Assembly: GCA_037957365.1 (NCBI GenBank)
Contig: JARHVA010000002.1
Location: forward strand, 2,019,001 to 2,083,000
From: Torreya grandis
Taxonomy: Eukaryota > Streptophyta > Pinopsida > Cupressales > Taxaceae
Direction of reading: 5' to 3'
DNA: 64,000 bases
Positions 15,287 to 26,129 of the stretch are shown here, one piece after another. The notes below the pieces were generated by a model that saw nothing but the letters and a program-made list of their open reading frames with translations, ran no database searches and was not told the DNA's origin. Within the stretch, counting starts at the first letter, position 1; the number at the start of each line of letters is the position of its first letter. A program made the translations under genes and the position numbers.

Positions 15287-15322
15287 ACTTTTTGTCTGAA
15301 GGAATTCCTTCAGACAAAAAGT
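15287..15322. repeat. Perfect 36-bp palindrome centred on GAATTC
   Basis: The arm ACTTTTTGTCTGAAGGAA is followed directly by its exact reverse complement. The 3' LTR copy (centre 24367/24368) is imperfect. Related palindromes occur several times in the LTRs of element C. As RNA it would fold into a hairpin with almost no loop. Confidence 0.9.
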
Positions 15323-16387
15323 CCAAAGAAATTTAGGGAGGCCGTAGGAGAGGAAAAAGCCAAAGAACTTGAAGGAATAGCAAAAGACTAAGATAATTCT
15401 TGTAGACTTTTTATCCATGAGAAAATTGCCCACAGGAAAAAACTTGCAAAAAAAGCCCGTAGAATAGGCCTGAAGGAATTTGCCAAGGATGGTGATGTCT
15501 TGAAAGCTATCAAATTTAAGAAGATATACTAGCCATTAGTTTTCAAGTTGTGACAGGCCCACAAATGTCAAATTTCACACCAGGGAATCTAGAGCATGGA
15601 AGGTGCCAAGTGGAAACCGCAGAAGCTTTGACATGTTTTCTCTAAAGAAAGTGGAATGCGCCACGTATCCCTTGTAAGGCTCAATGGAAGCTGACAAGTG
15701 TCAGCACCTATTGCCTCTTCCATTTTGTCCCATGAACACTATGGTGAGCCTTGATGAACTGTTAAAGAGAGCGAAAGCTGCCACGCATCATTTTCCATAG
15801 TACTCTCCAAGGGTGTTTGAAGCTTCTATAGTTTTAGCAGATATTGCCATGTGTCCCAGATAAACTCAGTGGAAGCCGCCATGCGTTGGCATCCATGGTT
15901 CAAAGTGCCTTATAAGTTTCAAAGGGATGGGTGCATAGACATTAAAATTTGTAGGAATGAGTAACCATTGGTTTTCAAACAAATGGTGTGAACACGAAGG
16001 AATTCCAAGACTAAAGTCTGGAGGGCCGAAGAACTAGCAGAAGTAACCCGAGAGACGAAGGAGCAAAAACTGAGAAGGCAGCCTAGGTGGCAAAAGGGAG
16101 GTGAGTTATATCTACAGTTAAAATAGTGTCTGCTAATTGATTACTAAGAGGCACGAACAGGTGATGAATGGTGCAACTCATCTTTCCCCATTCTACATTA
16201 ATGAGTAGGAAATCCAAGAAATGCCTTAAAGGAGTAGTCTTTTGCAGACAAATAGTGCGTCCCATAATTTCACCTTGAAGCAAGGGGCCGACACAGCATT
16301 ACCTTTAAGCGGCTTTCCTCTTCCCAATGCCCAAAATGCTCATGGGTCATTTGTAAAAAGGGTGCCAAAGGGCCTCCTTTCTTCCTC

Positions 16388-16395
16388 TATATATT
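16388..16395 (+). promoter_or_regulatory. LTR A TATA box (TATATATT)
   Basis: TATATATTGTAGACTTGTC is conserved at matching places in the 3' LTR (TATATATTCTATACTTG near 25450), in LTR C (32966, 37904) and LTR D (57090, TATAAATTGTAAAC). Transcription would be expected some 25-35 bp downstream, at the start of R. Inference from position and conservation. Confidence 0.7.
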
Positions 16396-16467
16396 GTAGA
16401 CTTGTCATTTGGAAAGGAATCTGTCACATTTGTAAGGCAAAGCCCTGGCAAATTTTCACCTAAAATC

Positions 16468-16473
16468 AATAAA
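16468..16473 (+). terminator. LTR A polyadenylation signal AATAAA
   Basis: AATAAA lies about 80 bp downstream of the TATA box and precedes the conserved TGCATTTTTACCTCTAT. It is also present in the 3' LTR (near 25527). It is the expected element at the R/U5 side of an LTR. Confidence 0.55.
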
Positions 16474-17074
16474 TGCATTTTTACCTCTATTTTAGTTAGA
16501 TATCTCTGTGTGTGTTTGAGTGTTAATTTTGTGTTTAATCATTGCTTTCTAATGCTTTCACAAGGTTAAAACGAACGCACCTAGTGTTTATAAGGTGCCA
16601 TTCCTGTGAGTGACAAGGAGAGTTGCACCTGGAGGCATAGAGATAGAAGAAGCCACTATACAGTGTGCCCTTTCCATAGCACCTATGGTGAGTCCCTATT
16701 TTTTGTGTGTTTTGTTGAAGCCTCCCTGTTAATTTCCTGCATCCTAGTCCTTTTCCCAATTTAAAGTGTACGTATGTGTTTGTATGGTTTCAAGTGTGAG
16801 TGTGAGTAGGTTGAATCATTTGGTGCATCACCTCTTTTAGAGTAGTTCTATTTTCCTGCAATATTTCTCCCTTTTCATCCCCCCATTACATATCTATATA
16901 CTTGTATTAGCACTTATTGGAACAATTTAGATGCATCAAAGGGAGCTAGCCCTTACCTAGAGACTCTCCCCTCCAACTTTTCCAGTCCCACAGGTGAGAG
17001 GGGAGTTTCCATTTTGATGTGTGGAAGGCAGGAGCTCAGCCTCCTACCCCGAGTGCAATCCACTGCATCAACAG

Positions 17075-17094
17075 TTTTTGGCAAGCCTAGTGGG
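17075..17094 (+). other. Putative primer-binding site of element A
   Basis: Directly after the LTR end, GTTTTTGGCAAGCCTAGTGG. The same post-LTR sequence follows the LTRs of B (26625, TTTTTGGCATGCTCGATGGG), C (33681, TTTTTGGTGTGCCTAGTGGG) and D (57818, TTTCTGGCACACCTGGTGGG). Conservation across four elements at the PBS position supports the call. I cannot name the tRNA. Confidence 0.6.
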
Positions 17095-17124
17095 ACTCAA
17101 TTTTTTTACACTCAGTAAAGTTTC

Positions 17125-18640
17125 ATGATTGATGTTGGTCCTGTTACAGCAAATCAACTATTTTCAGCATTTGACGACTCCACTGGTAAGAACTTTTTTT
17201 TTTATAATCAAAGACTAGTCTGACTTCATATGCCTGAGGTCACCACACGGTCTACTTCTAAGGGTGTTCCTTTCAAATTTATCAAATCGCCTTTGAACTC
17301 AGTAAAATTACTGAGATTTGAGAGGACCCATCCTTATTTAGCAAACCTCTTTCCAAAACTTGATATAAAGAATACCTACGCAAGAAGGCTACGGTTACAT
17401 CCTGTCATAGTTATGGCATTACCCTTTGTGACTTTTCATGGTTAGAGTCCTTTGATCCTCCAATGTTATGACCCAATTTTAGGAGTATCCCTAAAAAATG
17501 TGCCTTCCTTTGATGGAGAGGGGCCCATTATAGTCATTGAGCACATCAAAAATATTGCTAACCTCTACAATATTCACAATGTCACTGAGGAAAATATTGC
17601 AATTAGATTGTTGGCATTGTCTCTTAAGGGCAAAGCTCTTGACTGGTATGGGACTTTGGCTATAAATTCAATCAGTTCTTGGAATGAATTGGGTACTCAC
17701 TTGATGGACCATTTTGGGGAAAAGAGTGACCATATCTCACTTGTTGAGCATCTGACTACCATGAAAAGAGCCCCACATGAATACATGCAAGATTTCAACA
17801 CTCATTTTTAGAAGACATGGGATAGAATCCCCATTCTGATAAGACCAATTGCTAGCTGTGCTTTCTTATATTACTTAAGAGCATTGAATAGTGATATCAT
17901 TGTTATGATACAGTCTATGGGAGGACATGTGCTACCTGCCACCTATGACATAGCTATAACAGCTAAAAATTGCTTAGTGCAGGCTGGGAAGATAGCTCCT
18001 AGACCCCATATGCCACTTTTCCCTGAAATGTTGCCTCCAATTTAGACCACTACTCCCACATTAGCTTTTCTACCTAGTATAGAAAAACCAGCTGCTACTC
18101 CATCTAATGAGCTTCATGAAGTCAAGAGTCTGTTGTAAAATATGTCAAATGAACTTGTGGCTATTAAAAGGTAGCAAGCTCAAAGCAGCAGACCCAACCA
18201 AGGATACCAGCAGTTTGGTCAAGCTCAAAGTAGCAAACCCAACCAAGGATACCAGTAGTATGGTGAAGCTCCTAAACCCCCTTTCCAACATTACAATCAA
18301 GGACAGGGTCAGCTTAGTCAGACCAGACCCTTTCAAGGTTACAACCTAGGTGCCCCTTCATCATCATGGTTATGGTGCCCGTTCAAAACAATCTGGTGCA
18401 AGAATAGCCAAGTTGTTCAACCATGGGATATGGTTAGGAGCAAGTTGTTTATACAAATGAAATGATGGGTTATTACCCAAATGTGCAAGATAATTAGGCA
18501 CCTACCCATTCCCAAGTCTTTGAGGCTCCAATGCAACCCAGCACAAGCAGCAGTCAGATCCAGCCTAATTCTACTCTCATGAATCATTTGGAGGGAGAAT
18601 TCTATTCAGTGAATTATGTGGGTGCTATAGACAATTAGTC
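17125..18640 (+). pseudogene. Element A gag (capsid polyprotein), broken
   Basis: Gag packages the element RNA into particles. The clearest part is 17452-17811, where a retrotransposon gag domain reads VPSFDGEGP, EENIAIRLLALSLKGKALDWY, then SWNELGTHLMDHFGEKSDH. This has the conserved aliphatic-L-x-G-x-A-x-x-W core and the following 'W..L...F...F' helix. A stop after FNTHF is followed in frame by KTWDRIPILIRP and a further capsid segment to about 18040. From 18100 the region is Gln/Pro/Gly-rich with a 15-residue tandem repeat. A start at 17125 (MIDVGPVTA) is shared with element C (33730). I see no clear CCHC zinc knuckle. Confidence 0.8.
18175..18264 (+). repeat. 45-bp tandem duplication in gag C-terminal region
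   Basis: Two 45-bp units start at 18175 and 18220. In frame they encode QAQSSKPNQGYQQFG-type 15-mers, followed by further QGQ/QGY pieces. Gln/Gly-rich low-complexity tails are plausible in a nucleocapsid-like region. Confidence 0.8.
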
Positions 18641-19029
18641 TAACTGTGTTGTATCCAACACAAGATTCAAAATGAGAGAAATGGAAGAAGCTCAAGCTGA
18701 TGCCCAAACATCAACAATCCCCTCTTCATCACCTATAAATCAAAAAGTCCCAAGTTTTAGACTGCCAATTGTACCTTTAGTTCCTCGACCTACACCTCAG
18801 GCTGCAAATAGTTCCAAAGAAAATTTGAAGGAAGGCAACCTTGAGTTAATGTGGTTGACTAGATGAAGAAGCTACACATGAGCATCTCCTTGTGGGATTT
18901 GTTGTCAATACCAGAGCAAAAGGAATTGTAGGAGCTAAATGAACAAGTTATCCTAGTAAAGGCTGATAATGTCTTGATGATGAACAGATAGCCTTCACCT
19001 CAGGTCAAGCCCAAAAAGAAGAAAAGGTT

Positions 19030-19340
19030 CCTCCTTTTTATGTGTCCTTGGTCATAGGAGATTTCTTGGTGCATAATTGCATCATTGACAATGGGGCAAT
19101 CACCTCGGTGATGCCCAAATGCATAGCTGACAAGCTGGGCTTGAAATATGAAGAAATGACCAAGGGAGTCCTGTAGCTGGATGGAACCCCAGCAAAGACA
19201 ATTGGGGTGGTAAGAGGTCTGAGCTTGACACTACACGCTTTCTTGACCTTCTCAATTCCTCATGATGTGGTAGTGGCAGATGTCCCTCCTTACTTTGCCA
19301 TCTGCTTATCCAAGGATTTTACATCCAAGATATGTGGCTA
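19030..19340 (+). pseudogene. Element A aspartic protease (retropepsin)
   Basis: Cleaves the gag-pol polyprotein. The frame reads VIGDFLVHNCIIDNGAITSV, with the catalytic Asp codon at 19087-19089 in a D-N-G-A context. Then come MPKCIADKLGLKYEE and, after a stop at about 19170, LDGTPAKTIGVVRGLSL and a downstream FAICLSKDF. D-N-G-[AS] replacing the usual D-[ST]-G is common in plant gypsy relatives. One internal stop inactivates it. Confidence 0.75.
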
Positions 19341-19679
19341 ATTAGTATCGAATTGGTTTGTTCTAGTTTTTAGAATGAAGTATGGACTAAAGTCAAGATT
19401 GAATTTGAGCCACTCCACAGAGATCATCTAGAACCTTACTCACTCAAGGCAAAAAATGTCAACTATGCCATCATTGACCAAGAAGAGTCCCAAGCAGACC
19501 AATCTCCATCCTCTGCCCTTGAAGGAGTTGTAGACCTACTCTTAGATGAATGGGGAAGTGATAACTTCAAGCATGATCCTTACAAATTCATAGAGGAGGC
19601 GGGCCTCAGAATTTATTACATGCATGAATAAGGTACTTTTATACCAAAGTTGATGAAAGCTAGCTAGGAAAGCTCAGGT

Positions 19680-20090
19680 CTATGGCAGTTGTTCTTCGAT
19701 GGTTCAAGAAGTAAGTTGGGAGCTGGTAGTGGAGCAGTGTTGGTCTCTCCTTCAAAAGAGAGGTATTTTTCAGCTTTTTGGTTACAATTTTCCTGCACAT
19801 GCAATGTTTTAGAATATGAATCCCTCATTCATAGTTTAGAGTGGGTGAGGAAAGGAAGAGTCAAAGAACTACAAGTCTTTGGTGACAGTGAGCTGATTGT
19901 CAATCAAGTAAGAGCCCAGAATTTGACAAAAAATTCTCTACTTAAGTCCTAAAAACATAGGGTATGGGACTTAGTGGAAAAATTTTTTGCTTTCAATATT
20001 TCCTCCATTCTAAGAGAATAGAACAAGCAAGTAGATAGGCTGGCAGCAATTGGTGCCTAGTTTGACATCCCTCACGAGATAGGTTGAGAC
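19680..20090 (+). pseudogene. Element A additional RNase H (aRNH), located upstream of RT
   Basis: RNase H degrades the RNA strand of the RNA-DNA hybrid. The frame WQLFFDGSRSKLGAGSGAVL begins a plant-type RNase H1 fold. Catalytic residues are visible: D in FFDGS (19698-19700), E in LEYESL (19812-19814), D in FGDSELIVNQV (19884-19886), and D in QVDRLAA (20034-20036, matching the N.xADALA end motif). Stops occur after LLKS and later. It lies between protease and RT. In Tat-type elements as I know them, the extra RNase H follows RT/RNH, so the order is noteworthy. Confidence 0.85.
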
Positions 20091-20439
20091 CATAGCTCAC
20101 GTGACTTGAAGGTAGTGATCCAGCCCTCTATGCCTGACAACATCACCAATTGGTAGGTCTTCAATAGTGATCAACAAATAGCACTCTTCTTGCAAGAAGA
20201 AGTTGAGTTTGCTACAAAAAACTAGGTTAAGCTACAGTAGCAGTAGGGCAGCCAAATTGTTTAGCTGAAGAACAATAAGCTCCCTAAAAGTTTGGTCACT
20301 CTAGAGAGTATCTTCAATGGAGATGACCAATTGAGAAGTGACAAGGCATGCATCGCAACAAAGGAGGAGCACCATGAGAAGGTGTAAATATTTAAGGATA
20401 AGCTGCTTGCACTTGGAAAAGTGTACATGGACCATGAAA

Positions 20440-21400
20440 GGCAGGTCTTAATTTTGTTGTGCCAAGAATTTGCCAATATCTTTGCTTGGGAGTATAGTGA
20501 CTTGAAGGGTTTTTACCCAAGTTTGGCCCAGCATACCATTGAGCTAGAAGAAGGTGCCAAACCAATCAAGTAGAAGCAGAGGCCTGTCAACCCAATGATT
20601 GAGCCTCTCATGTGCAAGGAGCTCACTAAGTTGATTGAGTCTAGGATAATATTTCTAATCAAACACTCTTCTTGGCTAGCCAATCTTGTTCCTGTCCAAA
20701 AAAGAATAGGGAGATCAAACTGTGTGTTGATTTTAAAGATCTCAATAATGTCTCTTTGAAATACCATTATCCTCTCCCAAGCATCGAGTGAATCCTTCAA
20801 ATGGTGATAGGCAGTGAATGTTTCTCCCTCCTATATGGGTATTCAGGATACAACCAAATTTTGGTGCAAGATTGTGACCAGCACAAGACAGCCTTCACAA
20901 CCAAGTGGGGAATGTTTGCTTATAGTAAAATGCCTTTTAGACTATCTAATGTTGGTGCCACCTTCTAATAAGCTATGGACATGGCCTTTTAAGGCCTGAT
21001 AAATAAGACTGTGCTAGTATATCTTGATGATATGACAATTTTCTCCAAGGAAGTAAGCCAACACATGAAACACCTAAGGCAAATCTTTGAGAGGTGTAGA
21101 GAGTTTCGTATCTCTCTCAATCCTAAGAAATGTGTGTTCGTTGTCCATGAGGGGAAGCTCCTTGGTCACATTGTTTCTTCGAAGGGTTTGGCTATTAATC
21201 CAAAGAGAGTTCGCTCCATCCTGGAGCTATCCTTACCTAAGCACAAGAAAGGCTTGCAAAGCTTCTTCAGTAAGATAAATTTCATATAGAGATTTATCCT
21301 AAATTTTGTGGAGATGGTCAAGCCATTGACCTCTATGTTGAGGAAGGGTGAGGAGTTCACATGGATAGCACAGAGAAAATAAAGTTTTGAAGAGATCAAG
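20440..21400 (+). pseudogene. Element A reverse transcriptase
   Basis: Copies element RNA into DNA. The N-terminal landmarks run through FAWEYSDLKGFYPSLAQHT, ELEEGAKPIK, QRPVNPMIEPLMCKELTKLI and IIFLIKHSSWLANLVPVQ (about 20480-20705). A frameshift then leads to CVLILKI in place of LCVDFRDLN, and another to the YSGYNQ-type region (about 20830-20990). The catalytic box is VLVYLDDMTIFSKEVSQHMK, with YLDD at 21020-21031. It continues through CREFRISLNPKKCVFVVHEG and LLGHIVSSKGLAINPKRV. At least two frameshifts and several stops are present. Confidence 0.9.
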
Positions 21401-21840
21401 CAGGCCATAGCCTGGGCTCATACTTTGATCAGCCTTGACTTCACCAAAGATTTCAACCTTTACACCTTTGGCAATGAAGAGGTAATCTCCACCATGCTTA
21501 CCCAAGCAAGTGACGATAACCTTGAGTAACCAATTGCATTTTTTATCCAAGGCCTAGAAGGTTTTGAAGTCAGATACACATATGTGGAAAAGCAAGTCTT
21601 GGCAGTCATACAAATTCTGAATAAATTCAGACACATGTTGTCCAATAGCAGAATCCACCTCATGGTTCCACATCTTGGCATCAAATATTTCTTAATCAAT
21701 CGAGACCTAAATGAGAAGAGAGCAAGGTGGATCACTAAGGTGATGGAATATGATGTAGATATCAAGATCACCAAACTGGTAAGAGGAAGAGGCCTATGTG
21801 AACACCTCACTACAGACTTTAAGCATAAAAAGGAGGATTG
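21400..21840 (+). pseudogene. Element A native RNase H / connection domain, catalytically degenerate
   Basis: After the RT thumb the frame reads SLDFTKDFNLYTFGNEEVIS and TMLTQ, the position where an active gypsy RNase H has a D-A-S motif. Here the Asp position is occupied within YTFGNE (21461-21478), so the first catalytic Asp is absent. The remainder is recognisable: YVEKQVLAVIQILNKFRHML, then HLGIKYFL and EKRARWITKVMEYDVDIKIT. Loss of catalysis in this domain is the expected counterpart of having an extra RNase H elsewhere, as described for retroviruses and Tat-type elements. A stop interrupts it after the LTQ segment (near 21527). Confidence 0.75.
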
Positions 21841-22039
21841 TCTACTAATTCATGATGCAGCTATAGTAGAAGAACCAGCTGTCATGAAGGATTGGACATC
21901 AGATGTGAGGCATTTCCTTCTCATTGGTGAGTGCTCATAGGGCCTTGATAGGACCAAGAGGAGATATTTTAGACTCCAGTGTCTCCCTTATGTCCTGATT
22001 GATGGAGTGTTGTTCAAAAAGGATTTCTTAGGAGTCATT

Positions 22040-23140
22040 TTAAGATGTTTAGACACTGACAGGCTCACAGGGTGCTATCTAAGTTCCATGATGGGCTAGC
22101 TAGCAGTCATTTTGCTCCCAGGGCTACTGTAACAAAAATAATGATAGCTGGCTATTTCTAGCCTACTCTTATCAAGGACACCCATGCCTGGGTATGAAAG
22201 TGCCAAAAGTGTGAACTTTTTGATGGGAAGCAATGGTTGGTTGCCATGCCTTTATAGCCTATTCAAGTGGAATAGCCATTCATGCAGTGGGGCCTAGACT
22301 TCATAGGGATGATTAATCTTCCCTCTAGTGCTGGACATAAGTGGGTCCTAACTGCCATGGATTATTTCATAAGATGGGTAGAGGTTGTTGCTCTGAAGGA
22401 GGCTAATGAAAGTGTGGTCCTAGATTTTTATGAGGACCTGGTGACAAGGTTCAGGGTTCTAGTAACCATAATCTAAGATAATGCGTTAGCTTTTCTAGGA
22501 ATCAAAACAAGTGAATGGGTGCTAAGATATGGTATATATCTCAGCACTTCATCCAATTACTACCCACAGGGGAATGGGCTAGCTGAGTCTACAAATAAGA
22601 ACCTAATCAAGATCATCAAGCAAACCATGGAGGAGAATCAGAGGACTTGGCATGCCAAGTTGAAAATAGCATTGTGGGTGGATAGGGTCACCCTAAAGAG
22701 GGCAATTGGCAACTCACCATACATGCTCATCTATGGAAGGGAAGCTAGGCTCCCCATTTCACTTGAATTACTAGCCCTGGACCTCACTCTCCAGCTATAA
22801 TTAGAAGAAGGAAATAGCATGGAGGTTAGGATATATGAGCTGATGGAGCTCCAAGAGATGAGGGATTGGGATATGGCTTCTATGACCAGTCGCCAATAGA
22901 AAATGAAGAGACACTTCGACAAAAAATCTTCATCAAAAGGTTTCTCTAAAGGAGACATTGTCTTGAAATGGGATGAGGACCGAGCTAAGCCTGAAAATCA
23001 TGCGAAGTTTGATGCCCTATGGAGTGGCTTATACGTAATCACTTAGTGCAAGTAGCATAATGCATTCCAACTCTCCAAGTTAGATGGTGAAGAACTATAT
23101 ATCCCAGTTAATGGGATACATCTTAAGCATTGTCACTGAC
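22040..23140 (+). pseudogene. Element A integrase
   Basis: Inserts the cDNA into the genome. A zinc-binding N-terminus is suggested by FHDGLASSHFAPRATVTK followed by KCQKCELFDGKQ (about 22080-22240). The catalytic core has D in QWGLDFIG (codon 22297-22299), D at 22477-22479 in DNALAF and E at 22585-22587 in GNGLAESTNK. The last two acidic residues are 36 codons apart, i.e. the D-x35-E spacing. The C-terminal part includes MLIYGREARLPISLE and GDIVLKWDED. The frame ends near HLKHCH (about 23137). Stops sit at 22474, in the zinc region, and around 22798. Confidence 0.9.
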
Positions 23141-23340
23141 CCCCTTTTTGGTCATGTATATATTTCCCTTGCTTTTCTCTTGCTTTCCCTCAGTGCTTTC
23201 TGCACATATTAGTAGTTTTCTTAGCTTTGTGTGTGTTTTCATTTCCTTTTGAGGTAAATCTTCATGATTGGTTCAAGAATTTATTATAGTTATTGATGAT
23301 TTTTTAAGTTACAATCTGACTCCATGCCCAATGGATTTGA

Positions 23341-23392
23341 GGCAACTAGCTTCTAAGCATAGCAGGCATGCTTCCCCTGAAAGTCACCAAAT
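23341..23392 (+). other. Conserved block preceding the 3' LTR of element A (PPT position)
   Basis: GGCAACTAGCTTCTAAGCAT, then AGCAGGCATGCTTCCCCTG and a 'gaaagtcaccaaat' end abut the LTR. Nearly the same block precedes the 3' LTR of C (35999-36050) and D (60232-60274). A classical polypurine tract is not obvious; only a short GAAAG/GGGAG run is purine-rich. Second-strand priming would be expected at this position. Confidence 0.5.
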
Positions 23393-26129
23393 TATTGACC
23401 ATTTTTTGCCCAACCAGCCAAAAATTGATCCCCTTCTTCCCCTACTGCTCTAGGCCAATTCATTTTTAATTTTGCACAAGTCCAAGAATTTCTATGGACT
23501 TTGTAGGTTAGTCTTTTAGTGCATGAAAAATCATTTCAAAAAGTGATGGGTTTTACAAGGCTTCTTCGAGCTCTTGTCTAAAGAAATTCACAAAGAAGGT
23601 TGTCATCTTTGAACCATTAAACCATTAAATCGGTTCAATGCCTTGGTTCAATTGGCAGAGTTCAACGCTTTGGTTTAAAGCTCAAGTTCATCAACCTTGG
23701 TTCATCGCTTGGTTTACCATTTTGGTTCAATATTTGAGTTCAACAGAATCGATTCAATGCCTCAGTTCATTAGGTTGGTTCGATACATTGTTTTAATGCT
23801 CTTGGTTCATTCTCCTTATTTCATCGACAAAGTTCATCACAAAGTTCAATGATTTTGGTTCACGCTTGATTCACTCGATCAGTTCATCAACCTTTAGTTC
23901 AATCAAAGGGTTCATCAGATGGTTCAAAGCTTTGGTTCATCACGATAGGTTCAAAGGCTTATTTTAAAGTGGCACAGTTCAAGCAAATGGCATGCAGCAT
24001 TAAACCATTGAATTGTTAAACCATTTTTGGTTCAAGTGGTTGGTTCAAGCATTTGGTTCAAAGGAATGGTTCAAACACTTGGTTCAAGTGGTAGGCTCAA
24101 AGGCTCAGTTCAACGAATGAGTGGCACATAGTGTTAAACTGTTGAATCATTGAACTGTTGAACCATTTCTAGTTCAATCAGTCAGTTTAACAGCTTGGTT
24201 CAAGGGAGTGTCTTAAAGCCAAAGGACAAGTGCCCTTGCGGAGGATAGTTATGCATTCAAAAGCCCTTGCAGAGGGCAGGGAGCACTTCAAAGGCAACCG
24301 AAGGATAACAAGAAACCCGAAAGCAAAAGACAAGGATGAATTCTTTTGGACATTTTATCTGAAGGAATTCCTTCGAACAAAAAGTTTGAAGAAATTCAGG
24401 GAGGGCGCAGGAGAGGAAAAAGCCATAGAACCTGAAGGAATAGCAAAAGATAGACAATTCTTGCAGACTTTTTGTCTGTGGGAAAATTGCCTGTAGGAAA
24501 ACACTTGCAAAAAAAGCCTACATAATAGGCTCGAAGGAATTTGCCAAGCATAGTGATGTGCCAGAAGCCATCAAATTTAATAAGATATACTAGCCATTGG
24601 TTTTCAAGCTATGACAGGCCCGCAAACATCAAATTTCACACCAGGGAATCCAGAGTGCGAAAGGCACCAAGTGGCAATCGCAGAAGCTTTGACATGTTTT
24701 CTATAAAGAAAGTGAAACATGCCATGTATCCCCTATAAGGCTTGATGGAAGCTAACAAGTGTCATCACCCATCGCCTCTTCCCTTTTGTCCCGCGAACAC
24801 TATGGTGGGCCCCGATGAATTGCTAAAGAGAGCAAAAGCCACCATGCATCATTTTCCATAATATACTCCAAGGGTGTTTGAAGCTTCTATAGTTTTAGTA
24901 GATATTGCCATGTGTCCCATCATAAACTTAGTGGAAGTCACCATGCATCGGCATCCACAGTTCAAAGTGCCTTATGAGTTTCAAAGCGACGAGTGCGCAG
25001 ACGTCAAACTTTGTAGGAATGAGTAACCATTGGTTTTCAAATAAATGGTTTGAACACGAAGGAATTCAAAGACTAAAGTCTAGAGGGCTGAAGAACTAGC
25101 AGAAGTAACCCAAGAGATGAAGGAGCAGAAACTGAGAAGGTAGCCCAGGTGGCAAAAGGAAGGTGAGTTATATATACAGTTGAATTAGTGTCTACCAATT
25201 GATTACCAAGAGGTGCAAATAGGCGATGAACGGCACAACTCATCTTTCCCCATTCTACATTAATGAGTAGGCAAGTTGAAAAATGCCTTAAAGGAGTAGA
25301 CTTTTGTAGATAAATAGTGTAACCCATAATATCACCTTGAAGCAAGGGGCCGACACAGTATTACCTTTGAGCGGCTTTCCTCTTCCCAATGCCCAGAACG
25401 CACATGGGTCATTTGTAAAAAGGGCTCCAAAGGGCCTCCTTTCTTCCTCTATATATTCTATACTTGTCATTTGGAAAGGCATCTATCACATTTGTAAGGC
25501 GAAGCCCTGGTAAATTTTCACATAAATCAATAAATGCATTTTTACCTCTATTCTGGTTAGATATCTTTGTGTGTTTGAGTGTCAATTTTATGTTTATTCA
25601 TTGCTTTCTAATGCTTTCATATGGTTAACACCAACTCACCTAGATTCTATAAGGTGCCATTCTTGTGAGTGACAAGGAGAGCCGCACCTGGAAGCACAGA
25701 GACAGAGGAAGCAACTATATAATGTGCCCTTTCCATAGCACCTATGGTGAGTCCCTATTTTTTGTGTGTTCCGTTGAAGCCTCCCTATTAATTTCTTGCA
25801 ACCTAGTCCTTTTGCCAATTTAAAGTGTACGTATGTGTTTGTATGGTTTCAAGTGTGAGTGTGAGTAGGTTGAATCATTTGGTGCATCACCTCTTTTAGA
25901 GTAGTTTTATTTTCCTACAATCTTTCTCCTTCATCCCCCCATTATATATCTATATACCTATATTAGCACTTATTGGAACAATTTAGATGCATCAAAGGGA
26001 GCTATCCCTTACCTAGAGAATCTCCCCTCTAGCTTTGCCAGTCCCACAGGTGAGAGGGGAGTTTCCATTTTGACGTGTGGAAGGCAAGAGTTCAACCTCC
26101 TGCCCTGGGTGCAATCCACTACGTCAACA
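23393..26129 (+). mobile_element. Element A 3' LTR
   Basis: 2737 bp, collinear with 14330-17074. The first bases are TATTGACC (decayed TGTTGACC) and the end is CTACGTCAACA. It includes a GGTTCA cluster (23609-24204), an imperfect palindrome centred at 24367 and a TATATATT promoter copy near 25450. Confidence 0.95.

Larger units (their letters stand above)
14330..17074 (+). mobile_element. Element A 5' LTR
   Basis: 2745 bp. Starts TGTTGACCATTTTTTGCCC and ends CTGCATCAACA, so it has the short inverted termini TGTTGA/TCAACA. Its partner is 23393-26129 with the same internal order: GGTTCA cluster, EcoRI-centred palindrome, GCCGACACAG segment, TATA box, AATAAA, terminal CAATCCACT. Differences between the two are mostly transitions. 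Confidence 0.95.
14330..26129 (+). mobile_element. Element A: autonomous-type Ty3/gypsy retrotransposon with an additional RNase H (decayed)
   Basis: 11.8 kb with LTRs at 14330-17074 and 23393-26129. TSD-like TCTTT (14325-14329) and TCTTC (26130-26134) flank it. The uninterrupted target in the other B LTR reads TCTTG (41746-41750) followed by CTTAATGAAG. Internal order is gag, protease, extra RNase H, RT, native RNase H, integrase. Every frame is broken by stops, so this copy cannot encode a working polyprotein. The extra RNase H is a hallmark of the plant Tat-type gypsy lineages; lineage placement is by motif only. Confidence 0.92.

Noticed and set aside
17165..17200. GGTAAG at 17184-17189 as a splice donor in the element A leader
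   Set aside because: A plausible donor, but no convincing branch point and acceptor pair could be fixed before the gag frame, and element C has a different sequence here.
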